Shown in pieces: positions 1 through 12,333 of a DNA stretch of 56,481 bases. This DNA is from Alectoria sarmentosa (taxonomy: Eukaryota > Ascomycota > Lecanoromycetes > Lecanorales > Parmeliaceae). The stretch is from contig WOGZ01000225.1 in assembly GCA_009733775.1 (NCBI GenBank), positions 1-56,481 on the forward strand, read 5' to 3'. Position 1 is the first letter of the stretch; each line of letters begins with the position of its first letter. Made by a program: the position numbers and the translations under genes. The notes below the pieces were generated by a model that was given only the letters and a program-made list of their open reading frames with translations, had not been told where the DNA came from and ran no database searches.

Positions 1-24
1 TAATAAATTTAAAATTTTAATTCG

Positions 25-59
<35 letters not shown>

Positions 60-2340
60 GATCGACATTAAGCCTTAAGTTCGTTTCGTCTTTGTATGTT
101 TTTAAGTATCATAAATTTAATTTATAAACTTTAACTTGTTTATTATAAAAGCGATATTTTTATATTTTTTTTATATTTTTTTCAATTTATTAATTCGATC
201 GTTTTATTAAATTTAAAATATTTTATAAAAAAATTATTATAATGAAATTTTACTAATTTTTCACGAATGAAAGTTTTTTCGCGAATATTTAATACATTAT
301 TATATTTTAATAATCTTTAACTATTTTACGTTTAAATTTCGACGTTAATTTTTTATTTATTTTATATAACGTCGTTATATTGTTATTATTATTATTAAAT
401 ATTATATTTTAAAAAGTTTTAATAAATTTAAATATAAATATATTATTCGAATTATATATCGTTTTATCAACTATCGTTTTTTAAACAATTAAGCGTGAAA
501 TAAATTATTTATAATTAATAATTTTAATAATAAAATTAAGTTGCACGTTAATTATATTACGTTTATAATAAATAAACGTCTCGCTTAAATTCTTTAAATT
601 TTTAAATTAAAAATTTTTAAATTTTAAAAAATATATTACGTTAAAGTATAATTTTTAAATTATAATAATTATTAAATTTATAAATATCGTTTATTAAATA
701 ATTATATTTTTTACTTTATTAATATTTAAATAATGTTACACATTTGCGATCAAATTATATATTTAAAAAAATCTTATTATTAAAAATGCGTTTCGCATTT
801 TCATAATTTTTAATTTATTTATATGTTATTTATATCGTAATAACGATTACATTTTCTAAATTTTTTATTATTATCAACTTTTATTATAATGTAAATAAGA
901 GTTTATTTATTAATTTATTTACGATTTTACGTTTCGATTACGTATTAATAAAGTTAATTCTTTGAAATTAAATTAAAATATTTATTAAATCAAATTTCGA
1001 AACGTTCGTTTTTATTTAAATCGAAAATATAAAATTAAAATATCGTAGTATTAACGCATTTAAAAAATTATCATATAATTAAATAAACGCATATTTAACG
1101 TTATTAAGTTATTTATAAAAATTTAATTCAATATTTTTAACGCTTTTTTCAATAATTTTAAAAATAATTCAACGATTTACGAATAATAATAAATAAATTT
1201 TCGATAGAAAATTATAAATTTCAAAAAGATTTATATATTATAAAAAAACTTTAACTTCGATTACTTTTAAATCGTTTTTATTTTATATTTATTTATTGAT
1301 ATATTATTAATAAATATTATAAAATTTAAAAACTCGATTTTAATAAAAAAGAATTCGCATTTTTTCAAATTTATATAAAAATTAAAATAATAAAACTTTT
1401 TAAGCATTTAATTAACGTAATTAAATGCTTTATTTTTAAATCGAAATAAATAAAAATATTATTCAAATAAATCACGCAATATTTATTAATGTTAAAATTT
1501 ATACGTAAAATTAAGTAATGTTTAAACGTAATTTAAATAAAATTCTAATTATAAGATTTTAAACATAAATGCATATATATAAAAGTAAAAAAGTGAATTA
1601 TAATTTAACACATTAATGTAAAATTAAGTTATAAAATTAATTTTAATTTATAATAAATCGTAATATTAAAAAGTGAATTATAATATTATTTCTATTTTAA
1701 AAATATAAACATTTTTATAATTAAAAAAAATCGAGAAGTAATCGTAAATTCGAAACTTTTATATCGTATTTTTCAAAAATCTTTATTGTGAATCAATTAA
1801 ATTAAAAGAGATTCATTTTATAATAGCGATAACGATGTTCGCATTTTCTCATAATTTTATTTACTTTTACGATTTCATAAATTGAAAAAAAAATCAAATT
1901 TTTTTATTTCATAAACGTAATAAAATATTAATAACGCAAAAAGAGATTTTTAATCGTGAAAAATCTTAAAAACCGAATGTGAATCGTCGTGATTTAAATA
2001 TTTATAATAAAATTTTATTATTAAATTTAAATAGTCGATCGCAGTCGTGAAAATTTGTTAAGCGAATATGTTATCGTTATTATTATAATTTATTTATTTG
2101 ATTTTATATATAAAACACTTTTTTTTCTTCGTAAAAAAATATTTTTATCTTTTATTTACTTTAAAGTCGAAAATTTCTTCGATAAAATAATTCGATTTTT
2201 TTTCGTTTATATATATAAAAAATAAAGAAGATTATTTTAATTTCGATAAAAATTTATTCGTAATATTATATAAAAATTAAAAATTAAAAATTAAAAATTA
2301 AAAATTAAAAATTAAAAATTAAAAATAAAAAATAAAAAAG
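1..2340. repeat. AT-rich block with RIP-like mutation
   Basis: This stretch is nearly all A and T, with stops in every frame and no recognisable gene. It opens with an A homopolymer of about 29 bases (27-55). The composition suggests a repeat or transposon destroyed by C-to-T change on both strands, as in fungal RIP. C is strongly retained in CpG: in 361-480 and 1081-1200 together I counted 17 C and 13 G with 10 CpG, about eleven times the random expectation. The parent element cannot be named. The change to balanced composition near 2340 is abrupt. A centromere-flanking or subtelomeric block is possible, but no telomere repeat is present. Confidence 0.8.
2271..2336. repeat. Heptanucleotide tandem repeat
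   Basis: About eight copies of a 7-bp unit (TAAAAAT in one phase) lie at the right edge of the AT-rich block, just before the switch to balanced composition. The last copies lose the TT and become AAAAAT-like. Confidence 0.85.
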
Positions 2341-2929
2341 ATTTTCTTTATTATAGAATGTTTTTGGCCCGAAGGCACCGTATTGGTTGAATTTGTCGAG
2401 GCCGAAGCCTCTGGGTTTGGAGGGTCCCCCCCCCGCCCCCCAGCGGCCGATTCGGCAGCGAACGCCGTCCAGGCGACGGCAACCCCAGCAGTCAAAAGAG
2501 ATTTGTGACGTCTCATTCACTGCTAAAGGGATTGCTCGAAAGCCTGCTGTGGTCAGGAAGTTGATTCATTGTGGATGTTTCTGGACAATGGAGAGTCTAA
2601 TCAAATCATAACATATCACAGCATGAAACAGGAAACCTTTTGGAAAGAAGTAGGTCGTTCTTATTCTGCTGGAAAAATTAGAAGCTGATAAGTCCATTCT
2701 ATGGAATGCGCCGGTCCGGAATCCACAACAGGGCCTCATGGATAACAAAGTGACTCGTTTAACGAGTATAATGGATAAAGTAAAGGATGATGAACTGAAT
2801 CTAGCGAGCGAATTTTAGCGAGGGATGTGAGTGGAGGAAAGGATTAAAGTGAAGTCACTGGTTTCAGTGTTGAGATTGAATGATTTGATTCCTTTGGCCC
2901 TATTTCCTTTCTTTATCATACTTTTTATT
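2341..2929. other. Intergenic, no gene seen
   Basis: Composition rises sharply to G+C-rich at 2385-2480, including a C-rich run near 2428-2440, then falls to balanced. Short open frames exist on both strands but show no family resemblance, and none is supported. Confidence 0.5.
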
Positions 2930-3503
2930 CTATTTTACAATTCGCTTCTTGTCTTCATACTTCGCTATTTCGTCCTTCAATTTCTTGGTTAGAGCGATTT
3001 CATATCGCTGTCTGGCATGAGCAGCTCGTGATAATGCTTGGGTTTTGAAGCCATTGTGGAACAGCGGTTTAGATACGGATGACGAAAGGCAATAGAAAGC
3101 AATCCTCGGTACCATTTGTAGTACCACCCAGCCTGGGTGACGTGTTTGTCGTTACGGTCAATATCTCCCACCTCCACATACATCTTGGCGGCGAAGCCTA
3201 ATCGCATGTGTCGAGCTTGGATCATATCGCACAGCTTGTAGAGAACAATTTTCTGCCCGAGTAGTTGTATTCTGAGGATTGACGGAGTCTTTCGATTCGA
3301 CTTTATCTGCATACTGTCTTTTCGACAGTCAACGAGTATAGAAGTTCCTCTTCATCACTGAGCTGAAGTGTGTCGAGTATCGCCTCTAATTCTGTTAGCT
3401 TCGTGTTTTGGCGTAAAATTTTCCGCACCCATCTGTCTTCTCTGTCCGTCCATCTTCTCTCAGCGCTTCGTGACTCCAATTCAACAGTTCCAGCTAGGAT
3501 CAA
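2930..3503 (-). pseudogene. Coding-like remnant, unknown family
   Basis: Three minus-strand frames read like one protein but do not join. The upstream piece (3503-3303) is rich in Arg, Glu and Leu. The middle piece (about 3270-3020) has aromatic-rich segments such as WYYKWYRGLL. A third frame ends in a Lys/Glu-rich tail (KKLKDEIAKYEDKKR) with a stop at 2930. A possible intron with donor GTATGC and acceptor CTCAG sits near 3310-3260, but the phases did not fit. I do not recognise the family. It is either a gene with unresolved splicing or a decayed one. Neighbouring hypothetical genes lie on the same strand. Confidence 0.35.
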
Positions 3504-4264
3504 CGACCTCGGTACTTATCACCGCGAGCTTTTAAGTGATTGGGGACCCAGCGAAGATGATCAATGACCATATATAGACTATCTAGGTCCTCTTCTTCGA
3601 ATGTTCGCGACATTCTCGCCACTGATCGCTGCGTTCTGGTTACGGTCATTTGGGCAGTAATCTTCAGGTCTCCTTGTCATCTGCGGAGTAGTTTGTGTTG
3701 GCAGTAGCGTTCTTCACTTCCTTTTTACTTGAGGCACGCAATGTGGATCGTTCTGAAGTTGGGAGCAGTTATGCAATTTGGTGTCAAAAGAGGACAGCCA
3801 ATGTAACAGCGACTAGCAAGTACCAAGAAACAAGTACCAAGAAGCAAGTTTGAGAATGGCAAATGTAGGATTATGTAAGAGCGAGCATTCTGTTTCTTTT
3901 ATTCAATTTTAGTTTGTCTTGAAAACCGGCAATTTGGAACCACGGTCTTTGAGCGCCTGGTATCATCTCTGACGTTGTGAAACAGGTCGAATTGTCATTG
4001 ACGGTAAGGAATCGAATCGACTCGGTATTGCATGCGCCGCCTCAATGAACCCAGGCGGGTGAGAATCTTGTTGAATGGTGTGCCCTTAAGATCGCTAAGA
4101 AAGCGCTCTCAACTGGGAGGTCCGCCGCGCGTTTGGTGTCGCGTTGGTTGTTGGGTTTGGGGCCCAAACCTTCTTGGTCATGCGGTCATGCGGTCATTGA
4201 AGGACGGGCTGATGAGATCTCGCTATATTTTGGTGTTCTGAGATGATGCGCGGCCGTGGATGTC
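3504..4264. other. Intergenic, no gene seen
   Basis: Balanced-composition DNA without a convincing reading frame, RNA gene or repeat. It contains a near repeat, AAGTACCAAGAAACAAGTACCAAGAAGCAAG, at about 3818-3849, written here only to mark the place; its function is unknown. Confidence 0.4.
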
Positions 4265-4915
4265 TTAAGCCGTGGATATGTACAGATGAAAAAATTTGCA
4301 TGAATGCCCAGACGTTGATGCGACGATAAGGAGATCTGATGAACCGACGAGATTGCTTGTTGATGCGGATTTTGGGATTACAGCTGAAAGCCTCGCCCTG
4401 TAGTGCTCCTCCGCGGCTTTTCCATACCGGCGATTGAACCACCCAAGCTGGGTTCGAGTCAGTGGGTCGTGCAGAGTTTGAGCTCGGCATCCGGCAAGCC
4501 AGGACCGGAAGGCGGCACAGTTGTCTTCACATCCACTTTTCGGCAGGTGCTCCGGTATCTGGTTCATGATTACCAGATCAGCACCGCCAGCAAGCTCTTG
4601 AGCATACGCGCGACATTCCTTCCAAAATTGTTCGTCTGCTATCGTTTGGCAGACTTCTAAGGGAGGTGCGCGCTGAGTGTTTGGATTTACTGTCCTGGCT
4701 CCGATGTAGATTTGCATTTTGATGAAGAAGCAGGCGTCCGCGATCCTGTACCAACCCTTGCAAATCAACATGATTTTGGTCAAAGGAGCAGGAGGTACTT
4801 TAACGAATTCGAAGATTTTGGCTTTGATTCTTTTAGGCAATTCAGAGAATTGCACAGTGAAAACAGGAATTAAGAAGAGGAGCAGGAGAACGAGGATGAA
4901 GTGTAATGCAGGCAC
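4265..4915 (-). CDS. Hypothetical protein with F-box-like segment
   Basis: An open frame of about 216 codons. Near its start it reads FSELPKRIKAKIFEFV followed by LTKIMLICKGWYRIAD, which resembles the LP..I...I...L......L...CK.W pattern of F-box domains (SCF ubiquitin-ligase adaptors). The rest is a Cys/Trp-containing region with no family I recognise. The open frame begins at a GTG with a strongly hydrophobic lead (LHFILVLLLLFLIPVF) and no ATG upstream in frame, so the true 5' end is unresolved. The lead could be a membrane segment, or the pyrimidine-rich end of an intron mistaken for coding. F-box proteins are normally cytosolic or nuclear, so the hydrophobic lead would be unusual if real. 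The assignment is an inference from a short match. Confidence 0.5.
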   Translation of the reverse strand: MPALHFILVLLLLFLIPVFTVQFSELPKRIKAKIFEFVKVPPAPLTKIMLICKGWYRIADACFFIKMQIYIGARTVNPNTQRAPPLEVCQTIADEQFWKECRAYAQELAGGADLVIMNQIPEHLPKSGCEDNCAAFRSWLAGCRAQTLHDPLTRTQLGWFNRRYGKAAEEHYRARLSAVIPKSASTSNLVGSSDLLIVASTSGHSCKFFHLYISTA

Positions 4916-5017
4916 GATTGGTTGGATAAATGAGTTGTAGATGGTGTTGAGTTCAATTCAGTAGGTAGAGTTCACGCGAGGTGATTTTTTGATGAAAGCC
5001 TCATCACAGAGCGACGA

Positions 5018-5540
5018 TCAGTACCGGTGGATGTATAAGCAAGCACGATGGTCGAGGGCAAATCCGTCTGCACGCAGTCCGAACACTGCGAACGCGTCCA
5101 TTTCATCCTCACCGCCTGCTAACTGCATGCTGAAGTATCCACCCTTTGCATTTGGATCCACATTGATAGATACAAATGTCCAGCCCTCGATATCAATGTT
5201 CTCATTAAAGAGAGCATTCTCCAGTGCAGTGCTGCCTAGATCTACGAGGTCTTCCCAGGATTCTAACTTATAATTGATCTCTATGTCGACTTGTACTCTA
5301 TCATGAGCATTGGGGTCATTCAAACGTCGCTCAAGTCTCTGAAAGATAACACGACCCTTTGCCTCGACTTGTAAATACTGAAAATTGAAATTTGCCCTAA
5401 TATCGTCGATTATTCAGAGATCAAATACTCGTAATGTTTGCGTTTACAGGTACGTAACACCAACTTCTATCTGATCTCACATTCGCACCTTCCTCACGGA
5501 ATCGATTTTCCCGTAGGGAAAGAGGAGTAAACTGCGCCAT
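5018..5540 (-). CDS. Hypothetical protein, two exons
   Basis: Exons are 5540-5454 and 5377-5018. The 76-bp intron begins GTACCTG and ends TTTTCAG. The exons give 148 residues with frame preserved, which supports the model. The chosen start is the ATG of MAQFTPLSLREN; an in-frame ATG at 5648 would add 36 residues. The protein is acidic, with WEDLVDLGSTALENALFNE and EGWTFVSINVDP segments followed by a Gly/Asp/Glu-rich stretch. It has no membrane segment, signal peptide or known motif. I do not recognise the family. It follows a coding-like stretch on the same strand and may be a lineage-specific gene. Confidence 0.55.
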
Positions 5541-5619
5541 GACGATGAGAATAAGACTGCTAGCAGAGGGCTGGAGTATGAAGGATGAATAAAGAGAATG
5601 GGTTACTGCATAGCGCAGG

Positions 5620-5937
5620 TCATGCGGCTCGCTTTTTCCGTGTTTCATAAGTATATCTCTTTTTATAGAACCATTCTACCCACGCCTCGAGAATCTCTTG
5701 AACTTCACAGTATCCCTTCGGTCTCACGACCGCCTCTATTAATAGATCCGATACTGACCCAGTAGTGGGATCGGCCAAGTAATGTTCAACCAGAAGCGAC
5801 TTTTGTATCAGGTCGGCTACTCTTCTTCTTCGCTGCCCTCATCTCTGCTGCTTGAGAATATGTCAACGTAGACCGAGTTGAAAACCTGAAGGGCGCTGAC
5901 CAACGCTTGCCGAAAGGAAGGCAATGCGAAATTCCCT
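5620..5937 (-). pseudogene. Coding-like stretch, unresolved frame
   Basis: Two minus-strand frames look translated. The upper one (about 5937-5826) ends in an acidic run EGSEEEE and a TAG. The lower one (about 5850-5620) has ADLIQKSLLVEHYLADP and ILEAWVEWFYKKRY and ends at a TGA at 5620. The frames overlap but differ, so there is either a frameshift or a short intron I could not place. No family is recognised. It may be the 5' part of the gene at 5018-5540 or a separate broken gene. Confidence 0.3.
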
Positions 5938-5940
5938 ATG

Positions 5941-8273
5941 GATATAAATGGTTTAAGATGAAGGTTAATACAACATCAACATTATTATGATAAAGTTGAA
6001 TTGAACGGTAAGTGACAAACAAATTCGCAGTTTATAAGAGGATGCTGTGCTGATGAAGTCGAAAAAAATAATAAAATCATAATATCATTGTGGTCGCAGA
6101 GATGTTGTGAAAAAGAAGTGAAACTTATGGAGGTGATGCTTTCGTTTTGTTTTTGACAATTGATATATTGTTTTTGACGCTTTGTTTGATAATTTGCGGA
6201 TTTATCACAGCGTTTGCTCTCGTTTCAAGTGTCTCGCGTCTATTTTCAAGAGTTGAGATTTGCTCGTAACTTCAGTCATTTCCTCAAATGAGAATTTGAA
6301 ATTAATTGGGTTGACGAAATTAAAGACGTTTTCGTACAGCTTGTAAATTGCCTCGAGTTTCAAGATAGTTCACAGCAGGCGTGATGACTGCTCTTCTCAG
6401 TCCCGATCACCATCAAAGAGAGCTTCTATTGTCAGATCCGTAATCCTCACTTGCTGAAGGCGGGCCTGGGTTTGATTTCATCCATTGTGCAGAAAAAGAC
6501 GATGAGATGAAAGCAATGGGGTCTCTTTTCCCCAGGACACACTTGTCCACACACGTTTGCAGAGCACCAAGATTCTATCTCCTAATCCAATCTATTCCAA
6601 GGAAGGTCAAATGTTCTTTCCCAAAGATTGATGTGCTGGATTTCGAGTTCTGCCATTCTGAGATTTTCCGCGCTGGAATCAGCAATGTCTGGGGGTTCTT
6701 TCAATCCGCATTCCCTTGGAATCGTGATTAAAGGTGTCCGCGCAAGAGAATGAAAACGCAAGTATTTCATATCATGTTGGACATGATCGCTGCTGTCGTG
6801 GCAGCGACAAAAATTTCATAATCGTATTCATCTCGTTGCTGATCACAGCTTCTGTGACTCAATGATTTCAAAAAATTGAAAAGACGATTATTCGGAGACG
6901 TGCTAAATCAATGGGATATTTTAACGACGTCGGCGGCGTTTTGATTGAATAGTAATTTTCAATTTGGCGTTGACAAAGAGTTATAGAATACCAAGAATGT
7001 TTCTCGAGAATCAGCGATGGGTAATATTTCGATATAACGCATTCAATGAGCTGATTTTATAAAAACTGATATTATGAAGCATTTCGTATTATCAACGTGC
7101 ATTTGCAGAGTGTCCCCTCTCGTACTGCGACGCGACAGTGAATTTGGTGGAAGAAACGGTCTGTAAAGCTGTATTAGCACTGAAATGACAGAAACTGCAA
7201 TGGAGGACTTACTTCTTGGTATGAGAACTCAGAAAGCTCAGGTGCAGACCAGACGATAGGGCCATCCGAATCCTCCATGACTTCGTCAAAGCGACGCTCC
7301 AATTAGACTGCAGATGAAGTGGTGATTCTTCTTCTGTCACAACGGAAAGGTCCAGCTTGGAATTTCGCATTTGGACTTACTTAATGTCTTCTCTCAACAT
7401 CCCAATTTCTCTCACGCAGCGTCTCCAGCCGAGATTCCCTTGAATCGTAGTTCTCGACAGTGGCCTCCATACATCTGTCTCCGTTCTGACTAAAGGATCA
7501 GCGTCATAGTCAGGAGATAGCATCCTCCCAGCTTACTATTCGCCGTCCGTCGAAACCCCTATGCAACTGTCGCAACTCGTAGAGCGAAACTTGCGACGAT
7601 TGTTTAAGGTGAAATCGTCGTCACGCAATTGCAGCAATGATTTCATCTGCTGCCACGTCACGCCGTTCCATTGCGGTCTCTCCTCTGCCCCAAATTTGGC
7701 ACGTCTGCAAGATCAATTAGCGTCGAGAAGAGAACAACAGCAACGATAAATACCTACTCCGTTTGCAGGTCCCCGGGCAAGATTTCACTTAGGTCGTCTT
7801 CCACCCGTCTCTCATGCGTTATTTCAGATATGTGGCTCACCTGTATTTCTGTGGGAGCACATTCCTACCTTTTTCCAAGTCTCTTCCTTGTGCTCCTGAC
7901 TTCTTACCCGCCCTCCTCCGGTTCTGGCCTTAGACACAAGTACTCATGACAACTTCCAGCATAACGAATAAAGACCAGCGAAGCTCTTTTCTCTGCGGCT
8001 TACAGTACGGATACAGCTTAGGTCATCGTTGGTAAGCATGGCGAGCCTGAGAGCTTTTGAGTCGTGAGTGGTTGACGCGTTCTCTTATTTTTGGAGACCA
8101 CCTGAATCCTGGAGTTGTCTTCGGTAGAACTTCAGAGCCTCAAGTGCCCTGTTCTAATCTTCCGTCGCAATAGCCCGGAGGGCGAGGTATGATCCACAGA
8201 CGAAAAGCTTCGGTTCGGCCTGGATCAGTAGATACATTGACACCACCGAAACAACCCATCCCCATTTTCTGTG
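5941..8273. other. Intergenic, no gene seen
   Basis: About 2.3 kb without a supportable gene. Open frames are all under 95 codons with no recognisable motif. Composition drifts toward A+T in places (5980-6360, 6840-7080), consistent with old degraded sequence, but no repeat unit or terminal structure was seen. Confidence 0.4.
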
Positions 8274-10197
8274 TTAGGTACGCAGTATTCGCCTGATAGG
8301 CTGCCAGTGGAAGTCTCGAGGGTCTCGACGGTGATGGATGAGCTTCTCCATGTCGAATTCTTGAGGAGAGTCTGAGATCTTGCTACCGTCATCAGCCATT
8401 TTCTGATTGGTTTTCTGAAATCCACCTTGGTCGATAGGAGGCAATGAACTTTCACCATTTATTTGATGCTTGAACAGAGCGTATGCACGCTCATCCTTTG
8501 CAAATTTAAGTGAAAATTCATGCAAGAGATGCTGTTAACTTACACGGACAACCTTGTCCCTGCTCATCAAGCTTTCACTTGTTCTTGCCGCAGTCCTTGA
8601 GCAGTTTCGCCGCCACAGACATATCATGAAGCTCCATCTCTGTCTGACGAGCTGTAAGACCTTTCATATCATGCTTCACATCTTGAACTTCGTCTCTCAC
8701 CTCCTTAACCTGACCTCCTAAGCTCACAGACGTGACATGTATATCATCACATTCGAGCCATTCCAAGTTGTAGTCGATAAAGGACTTGTAATGCCCGATG
8801 TGATATCACCGTTTTGAGTTCGTGTTCCACCGAGAAGAGTTCCTTTATGAAAAGGGAAAAGTACATCTTGACATCTTTCTTCTTCCTAGCTTCAACGAAA
8901 CGAGGTAGCTGGAAAAGCAGGATTCAGAAAAGTTGGCAATCGGCTCAAGATTTTATTGGATTGGGTTGTCTGTCTTGAGACTGAGGCCGTTGGAGGCCTT
9001 CGCACGGGAGTGGTGATCGTAGTGAGGTTAATCATGTATCCTGGAAGATCCCCAAGTCGGCAGGGTTTTTTTTTTTGAGAATTTCTGCTCGGGCGGCTTG
9101 CGGAATTTTCAGACACGGTCGCAAACTTGAATTGACCCCGGCATTGGTCCCGGAAGGCTTTTTTGCTCCGGAACGTCGTTCTTCTCGCTCATATAGTATT
9201 GTTCGGCCATCAGGTGTCTTGGCGAGCGCTGATTGCAATTTTTGGGTGTGAAGGGTTGAGAACTTTGAAAAGAAAGCGTTCACCTCATTCTCGTCTTCCC
9301 AATTCCTCCATGACATCCGATTTGAGATGATCCTCAATCGCTTCATTGCTCACGCCCACGTTGCTGGACCCGGCGATCTGATCTATCATCATCTTGTTGG
9401 TGACTCTGGCTTGCAGTGTCTGGTTGTAGGTGCCGTTTGGCAAGAAGAAAATCAGGACCAAGGCCGCTCTGACTTGACAGATCGTCTGGAGCATACTGAG
9501 ATAGCCTTGGGAAACATCAACAAAGACGACGTCAGAGCAGGTGTTCTGAGGCTTCATCAAAGCCGATGTTGTCACCAAGCTGGTGGACCATGATCTCGAA
9601 AGGGTCATTGGGATCGTTTAACTTGTCACCAGCGGTTTCTCCATCGCTGGCTTTACGGGCGGCGCGAATGGCGGCGACTTTGTCCTAGTGTTTCGTGGCA
9701 TCTGCTCTTGAGCCGGTGAGTATCAACTCGCCGTCAATACCACAGTTTTAGTAGATAACATCCTCCTTATCGGTTTCTGCATAAGCGACGCGTGCGCTTA
9801 TCAGTACAATCAATCTATCATATCAGGTTTCTAGCGAGCACTTACCGACTGGCTCTTTCTTCACCGCGACCCGACGCCTTTTATTCTCAGCCTTCGTACC
9901 CTTTAGCGCCAAATGATTCTCACTCTCCATTGCAGCCAAAGCACGGTTCCCCTTTTCGACAGCCTCCGACGCTGAGCCTTTCCTGCTGCTTGCTGACGTA
10001 CTTCTAGCTGACACCAAGATCACATCCTCTTCATCTGGCTTCTCTTGCTTTCCACATAGGCGGTGGGCTTTATTGATGGGCGACTCGGTCTCGAAGACAG
10101 ACGGAGTCATCGGGGGTGGGGTGCGCAAACGAATCCCGCTCCGCTCAACAGAACTCAAGACGTCCGTCGGTGTAGAATCAATTGGGGTACCCGACAT
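8274..10197 (-). pseudogene. Decayed gene of unknown family
   Basis: A plausible start (ATG 10197, MSGTPIDSTPTDVL) opens a Ser/Thr/Lys-rich first exon to 9846. A canonical intron follows (9845-9777, GTAAGT..TATGCAG). The next exon stays in frame but carries a TAA at 9750-9748 and a TAG at 9687-9685; the flanking peptide (NCGIDGELILTG, DKVAAIRAARKASDGE) reads naturally through both. Further pieces continue in shifted frames: about 9560-9290, 9346-9070 (ending near an 11-base T run at 9066-9076), 8766-8575 (coiled-coil-like) and 8525-8274. Both stops could come from CAA/CAG by C-to-T. Alternatively both lie in an intron GTTATC..CACTAG that also preserves frame, though its donor is poor. I do not recognise the protein. 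Confidence 0.55.
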
Positions 10198-12333
10198 AAA
10201 ACACCTTGAAGGGTTTGAAGTCCGGATACCCTTCGTTGAGATCCAATCATGATCTGACAGATTCTTGCAGTAAACGACTTGTCAGTAGTGAACTCATCCC
10301 TGATGATCCAGCCTAGGCAGAATATGAGCTTATACCCCTTGCGGTTCCAACGGGACGTGGACCTAGGTGGGTTCGCAGAACGGGTGCTCAAAGTTGCTTG
10401 AGAGTTGCGACTGGTAGTTGGACTATGTATTACTCTAGAGGGTGCTTTCGTAACATGTCGAGAGTTGGAGAGATGAGCTACTCACAGGACCCCTGAAAGA
10501 AGAGGAACTGACTACCTCTGCCGGTGTGTGACTGGATCTGAAAGTTATAAGTGTGCGCGATTGGAGATTATTCTGTTTTCCGCGAGTGCGATTAGGGCGC
10601 ACAAGTCAGTGTTTTCGGAAGCGTTCCAAGCCGATTTTCTCAACTTTAGAGCCATGAACGATTGGGCCGATGTAAGTGACATTGAGAAATGGAAACGAAG
10701 ACCCAAATGTTTGAAGGATCTGTCCGCCGATAAAGAGCGAACAGAGGTTAACGAAGACGAGTTGGCACTGTATATCGAAAAGGTATCCGTGCGATTTTGG
10801 AGCGGAGAAGGTAACCCTGCCATTGGTCTGAAGGAAGTGTGATGAAGATGTGGGAGAAGTCAGATTAGAAATTGGCAGACAGCCAAGCGGCGAGCTGTTC
10901 GCCACGCCATCACTCAGAGTAGTCACTCACCGTCAGTCTTGACGAAATGGTTGATGGTGTAATGTAGGATGGTTGGGAAGTCTTTGAGATAACGATCAAA
11001 AATCGAGATGTAGTATATTTTTACAAACTCGATTGATTTCAAATAAGAGGCTCGAAACGAAGATAATCGTGATTGGGAGTCAATTTCTTTGAAGAGCAAG
11101 CATTCGCTGAGCTTTCCACGTACCATTTTCTAAATTGCAAGCTCTGCTCACGTTCATAAAAAAATCATTCTCTCACCGTTATGAAGCGCCAGTGGGATGA
11201 TTTGCACGACCGCCATCGGTGGTGGTGGTGGTGGTGGTGGCAGGTCAGCCTGCGTCGATTTTTCGATATGAGTTCGAATGTGAGTTTGAGTCAAATTATG
11301 AACGTAAATCGAATGACCTCTTGGTATTGGAAGGCTTGTCTCTCCTAACTTGGCTCTGACTTCCTAGCCTTGTTTTCAGTGTTCTTAGTTTTGGGGGAGT
11401 CGCCAGTAGTCGATTACATTGCTGTAATTTGACACAGTCGAGACACCGAAATGAAACAATTCTTGGTAAACGTCAAATCCCACTCACACTGCCGCAGTAG
11501 AAGGAAGGTGGAACATGATAGAGAAACGCAAATGAAAAAAGCTTTTGGCTAACGTCAAACCATCCTACCGTTGAAGGTGTATTGTGGTGTGTAAAGATGA
11601 TCCATTCTTCGCTACTGAAAAATCTATCTATGCTAGCGAGCTAGCCTCAATTGGACTAGTAGCATCCATCTAGCTCAGAGATGGCAGTCCCCCCCCCCCA
11701 CAACACTGCGGCAGTGGAAGGAAGGTAAAAGGAGCAGAGAGACGTCACAAAATAGCGCTTGGTGAAGATTGCCAATCACTAACCCTGTGGCAGAACAAGA
11801 AAAGTGGAATACGGCCCGATACTGATCGTGTGTACTCTCTTCACAACCACGGCAAGCCATGAGCGTAATGGTATCACCGAAGATGGAATCGACCGATGAA
11901 GACTGAGCAAATTACAAAAAAGAGGGTAGGATTTGTCTTACCACACTATCAACCATGAACAGGATGTAGACCCACCGATCAAGATAGTAGACCGTCACAC
12001 AGACAAATGGTTGCGTTGTTGTGGAAAAAGAAAAAAAGGACGGAGAGAGATGGGGATTAAGTAGTCCAGGAAGCCGCGCTAGCGGGTGGTGAATGTAGGA
12101 ATGATGAGGGAAGTAGAAAACTTTGGCAGTGAACGATGCAGCGAATGGATCCGCTCAGCGAAGTGATTCCAAATCATCTTGATCTCTAGCCTGTCAAGCT
12201 AGTCTGTAAGTAGCGCTCAGAAGGAGCAAACTTAAGCAAAACTAATCAGTGAAAGAGCCATCAACTGCTGCCTGCATTGCATTGAGCGAGCGCTCCCCGT
12301 CGTATCAAAAACCAAGACTGCTCACATCCACCC
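10198..12333. other. Intergenic, weak coding hints only
   Basis: A plus-strand frame at 10528-10842 has a charged, protein-like end (DIEKWKRRPKCLKDL), but it lacks a clear start and overlaps equally long minus-strand frames, so it is not called. A GGT repeat lies at 11218-11240 and a run of about ten C near 11691-11700. The remainder shows nothing I can assign. Confidence 0.35.

Noticed and set aside
1..2340. Mitochondrial DNA or plasmid fragment
   Set aside because: Composition alone would fit, but no mitochondrial gene, tRNA or open frame is visible, and the CpG pattern fits mutated nuclear repeats better.
10528..10842. 104-codon plus-strand frame
   Set aside because: Charged end looks protein-like, but start is unclear and equally long frames overlap on the other strand.
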